Of a stretch of 64,000 bases of DNA, positions 1 to 11,325 are shown piece by piece. The notes beneath the pieces were generated by a model. It was not told where the DNA came from. It did not search any database and saw only the letters and a program-made list of their open reading frames with translations. A program made the position numbers and the translations under genes. Source of the DNA: Dimorphilus gyrociliatus (lineage: Eukaryota; Annelida; Polychaeta; Dinophilidae); the NCBI GenBank assembly GCA_904063045.1, contig CAJFCJ010000003.1, forward strand, positions 2,094,504 through 2,158,503, read 5' to 3'. Position 1 is the first letter of the stretch; every line of letters begins with the position of its first letter.

Positions 1-1175
1 TTTCATCATTGAAATAATATCAGATTGCAGGGAATAAGTGCTCTTTTAACTGATGCATATCCAAGCTTTATATTCAATAATGTTAAACTTAACCTGAAGG
101 CAGTGACGCCCCAAACAATTGTTTCTTTATTCTTATTTTCCCTAGCTGGTACCATTCTGTGTATAACTTGGTTTTTCAGAGCATCTACCAAATACAGAAC
201 ATCGATACCACCGGCAACAGCAAAATTAGTTTTAGGGATCCAAGATAAAGATAAGATTCGTGATGTCTGACGTGTGACGAAACCATCGAATTCGAAGCCA
301 TGTTGATGTAGATTAAATCGAATTACGCTACCGTCTTCCGTACCTGCCTGAAAGGTTTTTAAGACATTATTTATTAATCTGTCAGTTAATAGATTCTTAA
401 AACCTGTAAGTAATTTTATAATTTATGCTTAACCTATAAGATGAGAAACTAGATATTTTTGCTAAGCTGGCTTTTCTTTAATTAATAAGTATAATAATTT
501 TTCATTTTATTTTAAAAATACCAACCAAAATTACGTTTTCGGAATCTGTACATGAGCACCATATTGCTCCACTGTTTGATGACTGCGAGGCCTTAAAAAA
601 AATTACAATAAAAAACAGTTTTCTAGTTTTGTAAACAAAATATATGCCTTAAAACATATAGAATTTAGATCGTGTTCGAACACAAAGCCATCTAAACCTG
701 CCGAGAACAATCTGCCTTTACACCAAACTAGAGTTTCAATCGTGTGATTTGTATGCGGCGGAAGCACCTGGAAATGGTTAAAGTTACAAAAAAAGCATAC
801 AACTTTGTAAAAGAAAATCCTTATTTAAAAAACATTAAATAATTTTCCTGAGTTCAGACAGTAGTACTGCAAAACATTAGCTATATATATTTCAGCTAAA
901 TTATTTGGCCACCCCCTTCCTTTAAAATAAAAAAGGAAAGTATTTTATTCGACGACCCCTCCCTGTTTTGTTAACTTTGGAGGGATAAAGTTAAAAGTTT
1001 TAGGAAACTCAACTCTTTCTTGAAACCAGCTGGAGTGACGGGTATCCCAAATTTCAATACATCCATTTGATCTACCAACAGCCAGTTTATTTATTGAACC
1101 ATCGAACGCCAGAGCATGTATAGCATTAGCTTTATAATTAAAAAATTTAACACGGTGACATTTGAAGTCTCCCAT
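1..1175 (-). CDS. UTP4: UTP4 (cirhin), WD40 component of the small-subunit processome, partial
   Basis: 5' part of the gene; the rest lies beyond the left edge. Coding exons in gene order: 1175-1014, 767-648, 591-522, 343-94 and probably 40-1 (last one weak). The protein starts MGDFKCHRVKFFNY and continues with WD repeats that follow the cirhin family closely (W-F-Q-E, the segment around LFSAGLDGF, SGAIWCS, EDGSV, RILSLSW, IVWGV). The ATG at 1175 fits the family start better than the in-frame ATG at 1205. Family knowledge: UTP4 belongs to the t-UTP/UtpA complex in the nucleolus and acts in 18S rRNA processing and rDNA transcription. Intron 2 (647-592) only keeps frame and family spacing if it is GC-AG (see findings). 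Transcribed divergently from MBTPS1, with a CACGTG E-box just upstream of the ATG. Confidence 0.88.
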
Positions 1176-1187
1176 TGGAACTTTCAG

Positions 1188-1193
1188 CACGTG
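1188..1193. promoter_or_regulatory. E-box CACGTG just upstream of the UTP4 start codon
   Basis: CACGTG lies 13-18 bp upstream of the UTP4 ATG, in the roughly 490-bp interval shared with MBTPS1. Ribosome-biogenesis genes are classical Myc/Max E-box targets in animals; regulation here is inference. Confidence 0.35.
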
Positions 1194-1661
1194 ATACAAT
1201 TTCACTTATTATCGCTCAAGAGTCGTCCGCTTGAAATAATTTCTTTTGATGCAAATTAAGCAAAGATAAGCCGCTTTGTAGAAAGCTAACTTTAAAATAT
1301 TGTTTAAGAAAGAATAATATTTTATAACTTTGCACAAAAGTTTAAGATTTGACAAGAAAGAAATTAAAATTTTCAGAAAAAAGGCAGATGTCGCTTATGC
1401 TTTTACTACCAGTTTGTATTAACTACCTATTTGTGTTTCGGTTAAAATAGGCCTTAAAAATTGGACAAAATTCCCCAAGATATTATTTTATCTACACTCA
1501 AACCTTTAAAATTATAGCAAACTTTGTTAGAGAATGTGATTAACGTTAATCACTGAAAATTACCAAGATTAGTTGGGAGTGACTCACTGACCTTAATAAG
1601 GGATCACAAGAAGATTTTCCTGTTGAAATGCTTGATACAATGTTAGATTTTGGTAACAAGT

Positions 1662-4646
1662 ATGCATTGGAAGCTCTTTATAATTGGTTTAATTTGTATG
1701 ATATATGAAAATGATGCTGATGAAAACAAAACGCAAACTAGTTATGATTTTAAGTTATTTACTCTAAACAATGGTTGGTAATTACAGTATACTGTTTATT
1801 TAGAATAGTTGAATTGATTCAAAGCTTCTGAATAGTAGTATTCTAACTTATTCTATTTTTCAGAACTGCTCGTAACATTCAACGGTTTCTACACCAAAAG
1901 TGTTCGACGACAACATATAATATCAGCCCTAAGGAATATAAATGAGTTCAAATTTGGTATAAAACCTCATTTGAACGATCTCAAAACAATTCTTTCAGAT
2001 TTTGACGTTGTATCTTTTGATTCACAAAATTTGACACAAGTACAAAAAGTGAAGAATACTCTTACTAGGTATTCAGCTATAAAGACAGTCACAGCTCATA
2101 AGAAAATTGTACAAAGTCTTAAGGATACAAGTGAAAGAGATGCTCAACGACATCCGTTGAGGTGGACAGGGCCTGTTGGCCACATCACTAACGTTGTTGG
2201 AGCTAATGAGTTATGGTCGGCAGGAATAACAGGCAAAGGGGTTAAAGTTGCGATATTTGATACTGGTTTGGCTGCTTATCATAGTCATTTCAAAACTAAC
2301 TGCATCTCTGAAAGAACCGATTGGACATCAGATGGAAGTTTGGAAGATAATGTTGGCCATGGAACTTTTGTTGCAGGAGTTATCGCCTCCTCTTCACCTC
2401 AGTGCCCTGGGTTAGCCCCTGATGCTAAGCTATATATATATAGGGTTTTTACAAGCCGACAAATATCATATACTTCCTGGTTTTTAGATGCTTTTAATCA
2501 TGCTATATCTCGTAAAATTCGAGTTTTAAACTTATCAATAGGTGGTCCTGATTTTATGGACGCTCCATTTTTAGATAAAGTTCGTGAGTTAACGGCCAAT
2601 GGTATAACCATGGTTTCAGCTATTGGAAACGACGGACCACTTTATGGGACGCTTAATAATCCTGCAGACATGCCGGACGTTATTGGTGTGGGTGGTGTTG
2701 ATGAAAATAGAAAAGTTGCAAAATTCTCCTCTAGAGGAATGACAACTTGGGAATTACCGAATGGCTATGGAAGAGTTAAGCCAGATGTTGTCACTCTGGG
2801 CTCAAATGTTCGTAGCTCATCTTTAGGAAGAGGATGTCGAACTCTATCCGGAACAAGCGTGGCATCTCCAGTCGTTGCAGGAGTTGTTGCTTTGCTATTA
2901 AGTGTTGCTCCACAATCCTCTCCTATTGCAATCAAGCAAGTGTTGATGGAGACTGCAAAAAGAACACTCGGTGCAAATATTTTTGAACAGGGTGCAGGAC
3001 AAGTTGATGCTGTTCAAGCCGCCGCCTTATTACAGAATTACAAACCTCGGGTCACCTTACACCCACCCTATATTGATTTAACAGAATGTCCCTACATGTG
3101 GCCTTATTGTACTCAACCTTTGTTTGTCGGAGCTTCACCTGTAATCGTGAACGTTACAGTATTATCAGGTTTATCCGTTACGAGTTACATAAATTCGACA
3201 CCCATCTGGCATCCATACACCCCTCACAATGGTAACATGTTGGAAGTCTCAATATCTTACTCATCTGTATTATGGCCTTGGTCTGGTTATTTGGTAATTT
3301 CATTGTATGCATCTGAACATGCAGTTAATTTTGAAGGAATTGCTCATGGACATGTGGAAGTTACTATTTGGAGGGAGGATTACAAATCTAATAGTAATAT
3401 TACACTTCCCGTTAGAGTCAAAATTATTCGCCCCCCACCGAGAAATAGAAGGATAATCTGGTCTCAATGGCACCAGGTGAGATATCCATCTGCTTATGTA
3501 CCAAGGGATGATTTAAAAATGAAAAACGACCCTTTGGATTGGAACGCTGATCACTTACATACCAATTTCCGTGACTTCTATCAACAATTACGCTCTGCTG
3601 GCTATTATATTGACGTTCTAACAACGCCTTTGAATTGCTTAGATGCCTATCAGTATGGGACATTACTTCTTGTCGACATAGAGGAAGAATTTTGGTCTGA
3701 AGAAGTAATAAAATTACGTGACGATGTTGTCAATAAGGGCTTATCTGTTCTTATTATAGCCGACTGGTACAATACAACTGTCATGAAAAAAGTAAAATTT
3801 TTTGATGAAAACACGCAACAGTGGTGGCTGCCAGTAACTGGTGGATCAAATATTCCTGCCCTTAATGATCTACTCAAGCCTTTTGGTATATCATTATCAG
3901 ATAAAGTTCTAGAAGGTAAGTTTTCTGTTGCTGGTCATGAAATGTATTATGCTTCTGGAACAACAATATCATCTTTTCCGGCAAACGGAAGGTTATTATC
4001 TGTATCCCTCAACGATCAAGGTCATGATGTGATAATAGGTTCTCAAAAAGTTGAAAAGCTACTCCCATTACCAATTAGTGGAATACTTGAAGCCGAGAAA
4101 AGCACTGGTGGAAGAATAGCTATATATGGTGATTCGAATTGTGTGGATTCAAGTCATATGCAAATTGATTGTTTTTGGTTTATCTTGTCTCTACTAGATT
4201 ATACGAATAGCGGAGTAATATCTTCTCCGCTTTCAGAGCATTTTGAGAAGAGAGATTTAATTAAAAGGGGCAGAGATCCAGAAAGAATGGAAGGAAGTCG
4301 CCTGAGAGAATTCACTAAAACTAATCGAACAATCTTAGATTGTCCAAGGATTCATTTTGCAAGTCCTCGTTCCTTAAATATTACAATTAATGAAGGATCA
4401 TTTAGACGAATGAAACTATTTTCTTTACCCTTAAAAATCAAAACTTTCCCGAAAAACCCGGCCGTCGAACAAGATACGGTTACAAGCATGCCTACTACAG
4501 TGTTAATTTTAGCCTTCCTCTGCTCTATTTCAGTTGTTTTATTCTTCATAAGATTTTGGTACGGAAGGAAGTTTAGGCGAAGGAGTCACCGAGTGAAAGA
4601 AGCCAACAGGATTTACTTTAGTAACAGAGTTGGATTTTCGGCATAA
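1662..4646 (+). CDS. MBTPS1: Membrane-bound transcription factor site-1 protease (S1P/SKI-1)
   Basis: Two exons, 1662-1773 and 1864-4646, give 964 residues (vertebrate S1P is about 1050). Exon 1 encodes a signal peptide (MHWKLFIIGLICMIY) and joins in phase 1 to ELLVTFNGFYTK, a family-typical start of the prodomain. Subtilisin-type catalytic residues are Asp170 (IFDTGL), His203 (GHGTFVAGV), Asn293 (SAIGNDGP) and Ser369 (SGTSVASP). The sequence RHPL at about 133-136 resembles the RxxL motif at which the family cleaves its own prodomain. One C-terminal membrane helix (about 919-940) is followed by a short basic tail. Known role: Golgi/ER lumenal cleavage of SREBP and ATF6 before the site-2 protease. 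All key residues are present, so the enzyme is likely active. Confidence 0.97.
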
Positions 4647-5737
4647 CTTAAATAAATAAACCAAGTTTTCGACGTTATTTATTAACAGGGGCAGAAAGGA
4701 GGTTAATAGGGTTATAAAAATAAAAGATCGCCTAACAGGCGCCTCGAGGGCAGTTGTAGCCTTGCAATGTTCAGGATAAAACGTTTTAAAGTATACTTAA
4801 GTATTCTTCTATCATACGTTTAATGTAAGTTATCTGATGTCAGAAAGATGTTTGAAAAATAAATATAAACCTCATTAGGTGATACATTTTTTTCGTTTAC
4901 TTTGATCATATCCGCTTTTTCTTTTGCCAAACTTTAATTGCACGGTACTCTCTTCTTGCATATTCCCGAATACTGGTAAATGTCTTTATCGATAATTAGG
5001 GCGCATGTTTGAGAGATTTTATACTTTTCCTTACAAATCATTTAGCACTTTCTGCATTACGGTTTTAGACGCCATTATAAAGAACTGGAAGCGTTTAAGT
5101 GCCCAGGCGTAACTAAATCCCATTTATTCGATTGTCCTCAATCCAAAATGGTTGGTAATCGATCTGATATTTATTCCGCTAGCTTAAAGGACTCTTCAAC
5201 AGCACCTCTCTAGTATGATAATGGCAAATGGGTTAAGGACAAGCAAGGACAACAATAGATATGATAAATCCATTTATTAATCAATATTTTCAATGAACAT
5301 CAGTTATCGAGAACTAATAAATAATACCCCACCCAACAGTATAACCAATTCAATCACAATTGAAAGGCGACGCTTTCAATTTCAAGTTTATCTTCAGAAC
5401 TAGAAAAAATATGGAAATAATTCCGATAGCAGTTTCCTAAATAATTTGATATAGGGACATTTAAATCGACAACATTGGCAAAGGCGATTCCGCAATGTGA
5501 AACTATAATTCAATTCTCATTATCTTAAAAGGGCAAATGTTAGATGGAAATATATTTCGAAATTTTATTCTATTGTCGAAAATTCTAAGCAAAAAAGAGA
5601 CTTAGAAGATATAAAAATAAAATATAGAAAGACTTTCTTCACTTTTATATATTCTTCAGTTTATCCTTCTGTTGCATTTTTTATTAGTCAAGATGCATTA
5701 AGCAGAGTATGTATGTAAACTTTTGTCTAAAACAAAA
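4647..5737. other. Convergent intergenic region between MBTPS1 and the HSF-type gene
   Basis: About 1.1 kb of AT-rich DNA between two facing 3' ends. AATAAA-like signals follow the MBTPS1 stop at about 4651-4660. No ORF, RNA gene or repeat worth naming was seen. Confidence 0.5.
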
Positions 5738-6448
5738 CTATAATAGGAGCTGAAGAAATCCTGGATTTATTTGAATACCTACAGCTGCGGCTGTAATGGT
5801 TGCTGCAGCAGCCGCAACTACCTTTGCCGTTGTTTCTTTATCACCATGTTTCAATGTCACAGAAGAACTATTTCGTTTTTTTGCGATTTCTTTTTCATCA
5901 CAGTTGCGTAATTGATTATTGTTATAGGCTCGTTTTCGTCTAGTTTGCACTTTATGTAATTGCTCTGGAACATCTTTCTGAAAGTTTCTATGCTGAAATA
6001 GATAAATTCCTCTATCTTTTTCCCTCCAGTTAAATCCATACTCCCTCATTTGACGCCTAATGTTCTCAAATCTAGCAACCTGTACTAGCTTCGGGAAGTC
6101 ATTCATAACCTAAAAAGCGTATGGAACATTGTATATATAAGAAAGTTTTATTTTCGAAAAAAATTCCTCTATGTTGTAGAGTTTTACAAACATCACGTGA
6201 TGTTGCGTGAGTTCCTCAATGAATTATTGGACTAAGAAAAAAAGGGGCATTGAAAGCGATAGAACCGTATAATTTCTATAAAATATCATAACTCTTACTT
6301 GTTCAGTAAATCTGCGAGAATCTATGGCAACTGCTTTGCCTCCTTCAGCCCACTGAATCAAGTCTGAGTGCTCAGAATTGACAGCTTCCCATAGCTTCAT
6401 TGGGAACCTTGGTAAGCCGGTAACCTCTAAGTCGTCAGATTCCATCAT
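5738..6448 (-). CDS. Small divergent heat-shock-factor-type DNA-binding protein
   Basis: Exons 6448-6299 and 6109-5738 join in phase 0 to a 173-residue protein. The N-terminal half is a winged-helix HSF domain: FPMKLWEAVN, then a W-A-E-G-G-K segment, then RFENIRRQMREYGFNWR followed by YLFQHRNF. The conserved Q and YGF of the recognition helix remain, but the canonical SFVRQLNMYGF is altered to NIRRQMREYGF. This resembles the HSF5/HSFX/HSFY branch more than HSF1. A basic stretch (VQTRRKRAY) and an alanine-rich tail end the protein. There is no heptad-repeat oligomerisation domain and no activation domain, so a classical trimeric stress factor is unlikely. Relatives are often germline genes; function here is unknown. 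Confidence 0.75.
6190..6203. promoter_or_regulatory. 14-bp perfect palindrome with an E-box core
   Basis: ACATCACGTGATGT is its own reverse complement and lies in the single intron of the HSF-type gene. It fits a bHLH-zip (USF/MITF/TFE type) site; binding is inferred only. Confidence 0.35.
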
Positions 6449-7355
6449 ACTAAGAGATTAGCTAATTTTAATTCAGATAAATGACGTCATCCCTGACCGC
6501 GAATGTCAATTTAGAAAACTTACAATTTAAAATTTAAATGAACTATTGGAGGAAATGAGAAATGACTGTAACTGTATTTGTCAAATAAACCTAACAAAGT
6601 TCTACTGCTATGTCAAATCTAATTTTGCTGATAATTGGAGATAATAAACAAAGTTTCTCAGCCTTAATAGTTCATTAAATATTTAATGAACCATATATTA
6701 TAATAATTTTACTCTGTTGATACGGAATAGCTCGAATAAGAGCAATGCTTAAGAATATCTCAATTGAATGTTTTATTTTGATGCTAAACTTTGATAACGG
6801 CAAAATTGATATCTAAGCTATTTCTTTTTCTTTTCTGGTAAAAGTTGGTCAAATTAATGTTGAAAACTTGAATAACTTTGACTATTTGATCTGTTTATCC
6901 AAAGGTTTCGCTTTCGACATGGCCTGAGTTGAAATTTATATCAAAGTTTAGTCTTGTTTGATATAACACTACATATTAACAATGCATTAAAATAATAGAT
7001 CTAATTACAAAAAGGGCATTCACCGTTAAATGACATTAACCTTAGGTATAAATATATCATATATACAGTATGTATATTTACAAAATTATCCTACAAACAA
7101 TATATCTATTTTATTAATTCTTGAAGGATTCCAAATTTCAAATACGGCTGAGAGAAATTAAAGAATCTAGGACATAACTTGAAGGCCAGTTTTCTGTTGA
7201 AACCACTGGCGTCATCTGTTGTCGATGGAAATAGTATTCAACTGTCAGCTATATTTCAAAATGGCGCGATATAGAAGTAATGATTCGGTCATTTTTAAAA
7301 TTTTGTTGGATTCATTACAATTATTTTGTGATATATACTACTCTATCGGTAAAAG
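6449..7355. other. Divergent promoter region between the HSF-type gene and PSMA1
   Basis: About 900 bp. It holds the CRE at 6481-6490 near one end. Near the other end an ATG sits at 7261 in the context AAAATGGCGCG, out of frame with the PSMA1 start. No further coding signal. Confidence 0.45.
6481..6490. promoter_or_regulatory. Palindromic CRE upstream of the HSF-type gene
   Basis: ATGACGTCAT lies about 33 bp upstream of the HSF-type start codon. It contains a full CREB/ATF octamer. Confidence 0.4.
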
Positions 7356-8811
7356 ATGGTGAGTATGCAGAAATTATTTGTTAATTATTACTTAAGTACG
7401 AAATTTAACTAATAACAAACGATAAGGATGCAAATATTGTATTTGAATCAACGTTGATGAAACTTTTTATAAGTATTTACACCTTAGGAAATATGAAGCT
7501 AAGGCTGTGAAAACTAAATACTGAACGATAATATAGTAGTTTAGAATTTTGCTAAATAATTTTTTTTTTATCAGTTCCGTAACCAATATGATAACGATGT
7601 CACTGTTTGGAGCCCTCAGGTAAATAATTTTGTTACTTCTATTTGTAAAATCAATAACATTATCCGTTCCTAGGGGAGACTTCATCAACTCGAATATGCT
7701 ATGGAAGCAGTAAAACAAGGATCAGCAACCGTTGGACTAAAATCCCTCAACTATGCCGTCCTTGTTGCTTTAAAGGTTAATATCTTTATAATGTTTTTCG
7801 AGTTATTAAATATTCGTCAGTTTTTCTAACACACTTTTTTGTAACTTGATTTCAGAGAGCACCATCGGAATTATCGGCTCACCAAAAGAAAATTATACCA
7901 ATCGACGATCATGTTGGTGTTTCGATATCTGGACTTACAGCAGATGCTCGTTTATTAAGGTAAAATTGTCCTTGAAAGCTAATCTGAAGCTTAATCGCAA
8001 GTATCCCTACAGCAAATACATGAGAACTGAATGCCTCCATTCAAGATATACTTATGGAAAACCGCTACCAATATCTCGACTTGTTTCCATGGTTGGAAGC
8101 AGTAAGTGGGAGGTTGTCTAATTTTTTAGTCAACTTATCAAATCCATTTTATTTCAGAATCTCAAATTCCAACCCAAAGATATGGTAGAAGACCATTTGG
8201 AGTAGGTTTACTTGTTGCTGGCTACGATGTATGTATAAAGAATTTTCTCTAATTAGCTAAATATCTATTGTTAATTTAAGATTACTTTTGTGTGTTTTTA
8301 CTACGTTTCAGACGCAAGGGGCACACATTTACCAAACTTGTCCTTCGGCTAACTACTTTGACTGCAAAGCAATGTCTATTGGAGCTCGTTCACAATCAGC
8401 CAGAACGTATTTGGAAAAAATTTTAGATACTTTACCAGATTGCCCGTTAGACGAATTGATAAAACACGGACTAAGGGCTCTCAGAGACACTTTACCAAAT
8501 GACGTAGAACTCACTACTAAGGTAACAAATCAATAGCAAAGCCTGCAGAAATATCTTGCTTTTTGCTCAAATATCATATAAAATTTGAATTCATATTTCA
8601 TTAGAACTGTTCAATGGGAATAGTAGGAAAAGATAAAGAGTTCACTGTCTATGATGAAGATGAAATAGGACGCTATTTGAAAATGATTGAAGGGGAAGAA
8701 AGAACTCCGGCACCTCAAGCTGAACAAATGGAAGAGGACCCGGCACCAGAGAGTGCAGCAGATGAATCAGCTGATCCCACTCCAGCACCACCTCAAAGCG
8801 AAGGACGTTAA
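7356..8811 (+). CDS. PSMA1: 20S proteasome subunit alpha type-1 (alpha6)
   Basis: Eight exons: 7356-7358, 7575-7619, 7674-7775, 7856-7959, 8013-8101, 8158-8228, 8312-8521, 8605-8811. Product 276 residues (human 263). The first coding exon holds only the ATG, followed directly by a GTGAGT donor. The protein then reads [35 protein letters not shown] (the proteasome alpha signature), [43 protein letters not shown] and an acidic Pro/Glu-rich tail. Known role: non-catalytic ring subunit of the 20S core that forms the gate and docks regulators. Introns are about 50-90 bp apart from the first (216 bp). Confidence 0.97.
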
Positions 8812-9108
8812 CTTTTAAAATAATATTTGTATTTTCCGTTTATTATTTAAAAAAAAGTATCAAGGAAATACTATTGAGTATTTTAACTCGTGTATCAAAA
8901 TTTTGTATGCAATCTACATCCAAATGTCTATGGTTAAAAGTTAAAATCTACGCAATCCGCTTTCCTCAAACTGAACTGCTTTTCCAGACTTGAAGTTGTT
9001 TTAATTCTTACTTGAGTTCATCACAAATTCTCGTATCAAAGTAAAAAAATCTTTGCCATGTACCGAAGTATTGAAGTATAGAGCAGGTAATAATTTCCAA
9101 CAAGTATT
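8812..9108. other. Short convergent spacer between PSMA1 and the R3HCC1-like gene
   Basis: About 300 bp of AT-rich 3'-flanking sequence. Nothing else seen. Confidence 0.5.
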
Positions 9109-9576
9109 TTAGTTTTCCAAAAATTTAGAACGTTTCTCTTTCAAAAATTTTTCTAAGGCCAATATCAGCTTATTGGATAAACAGCATGCTGATCCAATCT
9201 TATAAGATATTGCTTTCAAATTGCAGTCATTTTCGATTTCGTAATTATGAATCTCACCCTTTTCGTCTTTGAAAACAAGTTTGAAGAGAATATCAGTCGA
9301 TTTCGTTGTCATATCGGAATTTTTTTGAGCAGAACGGCTGGGAGGTTTATATAGTTGTCTTTCTGGACGTCGATGTTTGGAACAGTCGTTAGGTTTTTCT
9401 TTTTTTAATTTTTGTTCTTTGTCATAGTTATCACTATTGGCACAGAGCAACTATAAGATATGAATAATAGTAGATAATGTTTTATATTTTAATACTAACC
9501 GGTCAATTTGATTTCTAATAATTTCTTTCATAAAACCATGGGAAAAATCTAATTTCATTCGATTTTCCTTCTCCAT
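9109..9576 (-). CDS. Small R3HCC1-like protein
   Basis: Two exons, 9576-9496 and 9450-9109, join in phase 0 to a 140-residue protein. Near the N terminus is FMKEIIRNQIDRLL, resembling the start of vertebrate R3HCC1, and after a basic linker comes RRPERQLYKPPSR, resembling the RKPDQPLYVPR-type motif of R3HCC1/R3HCC1L. A short C-terminal part (about 70-140) has no recognised domain. I see no RNA-recognition-like or R3H domain of the size found in vertebrate homologues, so this would be a strongly reduced member. The assignment rests on two short motifs. Start codons with SNX16 are 168 bp apart, divergently. Confidence 0.5.
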
Positions 9577-9652
9577 CGCTCAATCATTTATTTTTTTGTC
9601 GCTTTTCCGGTTTTTGTTTCTTTGCAAAAGTTGTTTCTTGTCTAAGGATCAA

Positions 9653-9677
9653 ACGTCACGTGCTTCCTACAGGAAGT
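9653..9677. promoter_or_regulatory. Composite CRE-half / E-box / inverted ETS cluster in a divergent promoter
   Basis: In the 168-bp gap between the R3HCC1-like and SNX16 start codons, ACGTCACGTG is followed immediately by GCTTCCTACAGGAAGT, two facing ETS cores (TTCC and GGAA). GTCACGTG also matches the core of TFEB-type CLEAR motifs. Likely the shared promoter core; factor identity is inference. Confidence 0.45.
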
Positions 9678-9744
9678 ATACCGTGCAAACTATAAACAAA
9701 CAATTTTCCCTTTCACAATAGAAAAATATGAGAGTATTCTAAAA

Positions 9745-10452
9745 ATGCAACCTGCAAATTTTCAAAATGACGAATCATCGATCCAATCAACGAGAGAAGC
9801 AGAACACAATGCAGACGAATCTAGAAATTTGAACTTCCAATCCTCAACAGTTGAAAGTGGTTTTGACCACGGAGTAAAAGCTCCCATCATTGGCCATGAA
9901 GTTGTTGAGCAAAGAAGTAGATTTACTGTTTTTAAAATTCACGTTCAGAAATCCGATAACAACGAATGGTTTGTATTTAGACGCTATTCAGACTTTTCAA
10001 GACTTCACGACCGCCTAAGAGAACAGTTCCCTAATTTTCGATTTGCTTTGCCTCCAAAAAAGTGGTTTGGGGATAATTTTGATGTGAGATTTATAGACGA
10101 CCGAAAGCTTGGGCTTCAAGCTTTTATAAACAACATCCTTTCTCATGATCAAGTTCAAAAGAGTGAAGATGTGAAAATGTTTTTGTGTTTGGACGAGCCA
10201 CCGGGTGCTCATGATAGCTTAGAAGAAAGTCGGGCGCTGTGTGAAGCTCTAGAAGAACAAATGTATAAATTGAAAGAGGAATTAAAGACTAAAAATGTTG
10301 AAATATCCCTATTGAAAGAAGAATTAGATATTGTAAAAGACGATGCTAAGGCTCTCAGAACTGCTCTTCGTAAGCAAAGATCATCTTCAGTAAATGATAG
10401 CATATCATCTGAACACGACAGAAAAGATGGGTCAACAGAAATGTCAGAATAA
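9745..10452 (+). CDS. SNX16: Sorting nexin 16
   Basis: Single-exon gene, 235 residues. PX domain at about 44-152: APIIGHEVVEQRSRF, FRRYSDFSRL, LPPKKWFGDN, LGLQAFINNIL. The Arg-Arg-Tyr and Pro-Pro-Lys elements are those that bind phosphatidylinositol 3-phosphate. The conserved segment DEPPGAHDSLEESRALCE is diagnostic of SNX16 and leads into a coiled coil (about 160-215). Known role: early/late endosome trafficking through PI3P binding and self-association. The start at 9745 is the first in-frame ATG; an ATG just upstream (9728) runs into a stop after four codons. The absence of introns is unusual for this window. Confidence 0.93.
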   Translation: MQPANFQNDESSIQSTREAEHNADESRNLNFQSSTVESGFDHGVKAPIIGHEVVEQRSRFTVFKIHVQKSDNNEWFVFRRYSDFSRLHDRLREQFPNFRFALPPKKWFGDNFDVRFIDDRKLGLQAFINNILSHDQVQKSEDVKMFLCLDEPPGAHDSLEESRALCEALEEQMYKLKEELKTKNVEISLLKEELDIVKDDAKALRTALRKQRSSSVNDSISSEHDRKDGSTEMSE

Positions 10453-11325
10453 AGTTTTTAATCTGGAATAAAAAACGCACTTTCTTTTCCGATATATATA
10501 TGTAATCTCATAAACCCACTCAGCTCTTCCTTAGTATTCTACCACGTGGATTTTCCCTAAATTATTCAACTTAATTTATTCTTTTTAAGTTCAACCTATA
10601 ATTCAGGATTGGTTTTTAGTTTATATTATCAATATCAGTATTCTATATTTATTTATAAATCTGCTAATCCAGAAATATTATTTAAATCTAAAAGAAATTT
10701 TTATTATTATTATTAACCATTCGATGAAATATGCGTCGATTGCAAATCGATTCTTTTGCAGTTGTTAACATGCTTAATAATCCTAATTTTGAGCTCAAAG
10801 CTTTAAAATGTTCGGTTGTTGAGGATTAAGAAGTGTTTTTTTTATTGCTTTCTAGCATCAATTTATTCAAGACTTTATGTTAAATACTGTATATACATAT
10901 GTCATATATCTAATACTTTATTTTATATATAGATACAATTATCTAGAGATGTATAAATCTCTCGACTATTTTGAATTAATTTATACAAGAGAAACGTATT
11001 AAGATAAATTCAAGGAAATGTATTGTTCACTTATAATATTCATCCACAGTAATCGCTCAATATATACTTATTTTATATACACATATATTTTATACAGTGT
11101 ATATACTAATATATCAAAGTTACAAAGAGTACACGCACTATAGAGGTTATCTTTAAGACTTTGACTCGCCTCTGCTCTGTATATTTCAACATAAATCACA
11201 AAAGAGCAATAATTATTTGTTTAATTATTATTTTCAGACAGGAATTTTTAAGAATAACTGAAATCCAACAAATTTTCCTAATTACAATGCCATTCGTAGT
11301 ATATTACAAAGAAAATTTATAGAAA
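10453..11325. other. Convergent intergenic region, AT-rich
   Basis: Between the SNX16 and TIGAR 3' ends. The stretch 10870-11110 is dominated by short TATA/ATAC runs. No gene seen. Confidence 0.5.
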
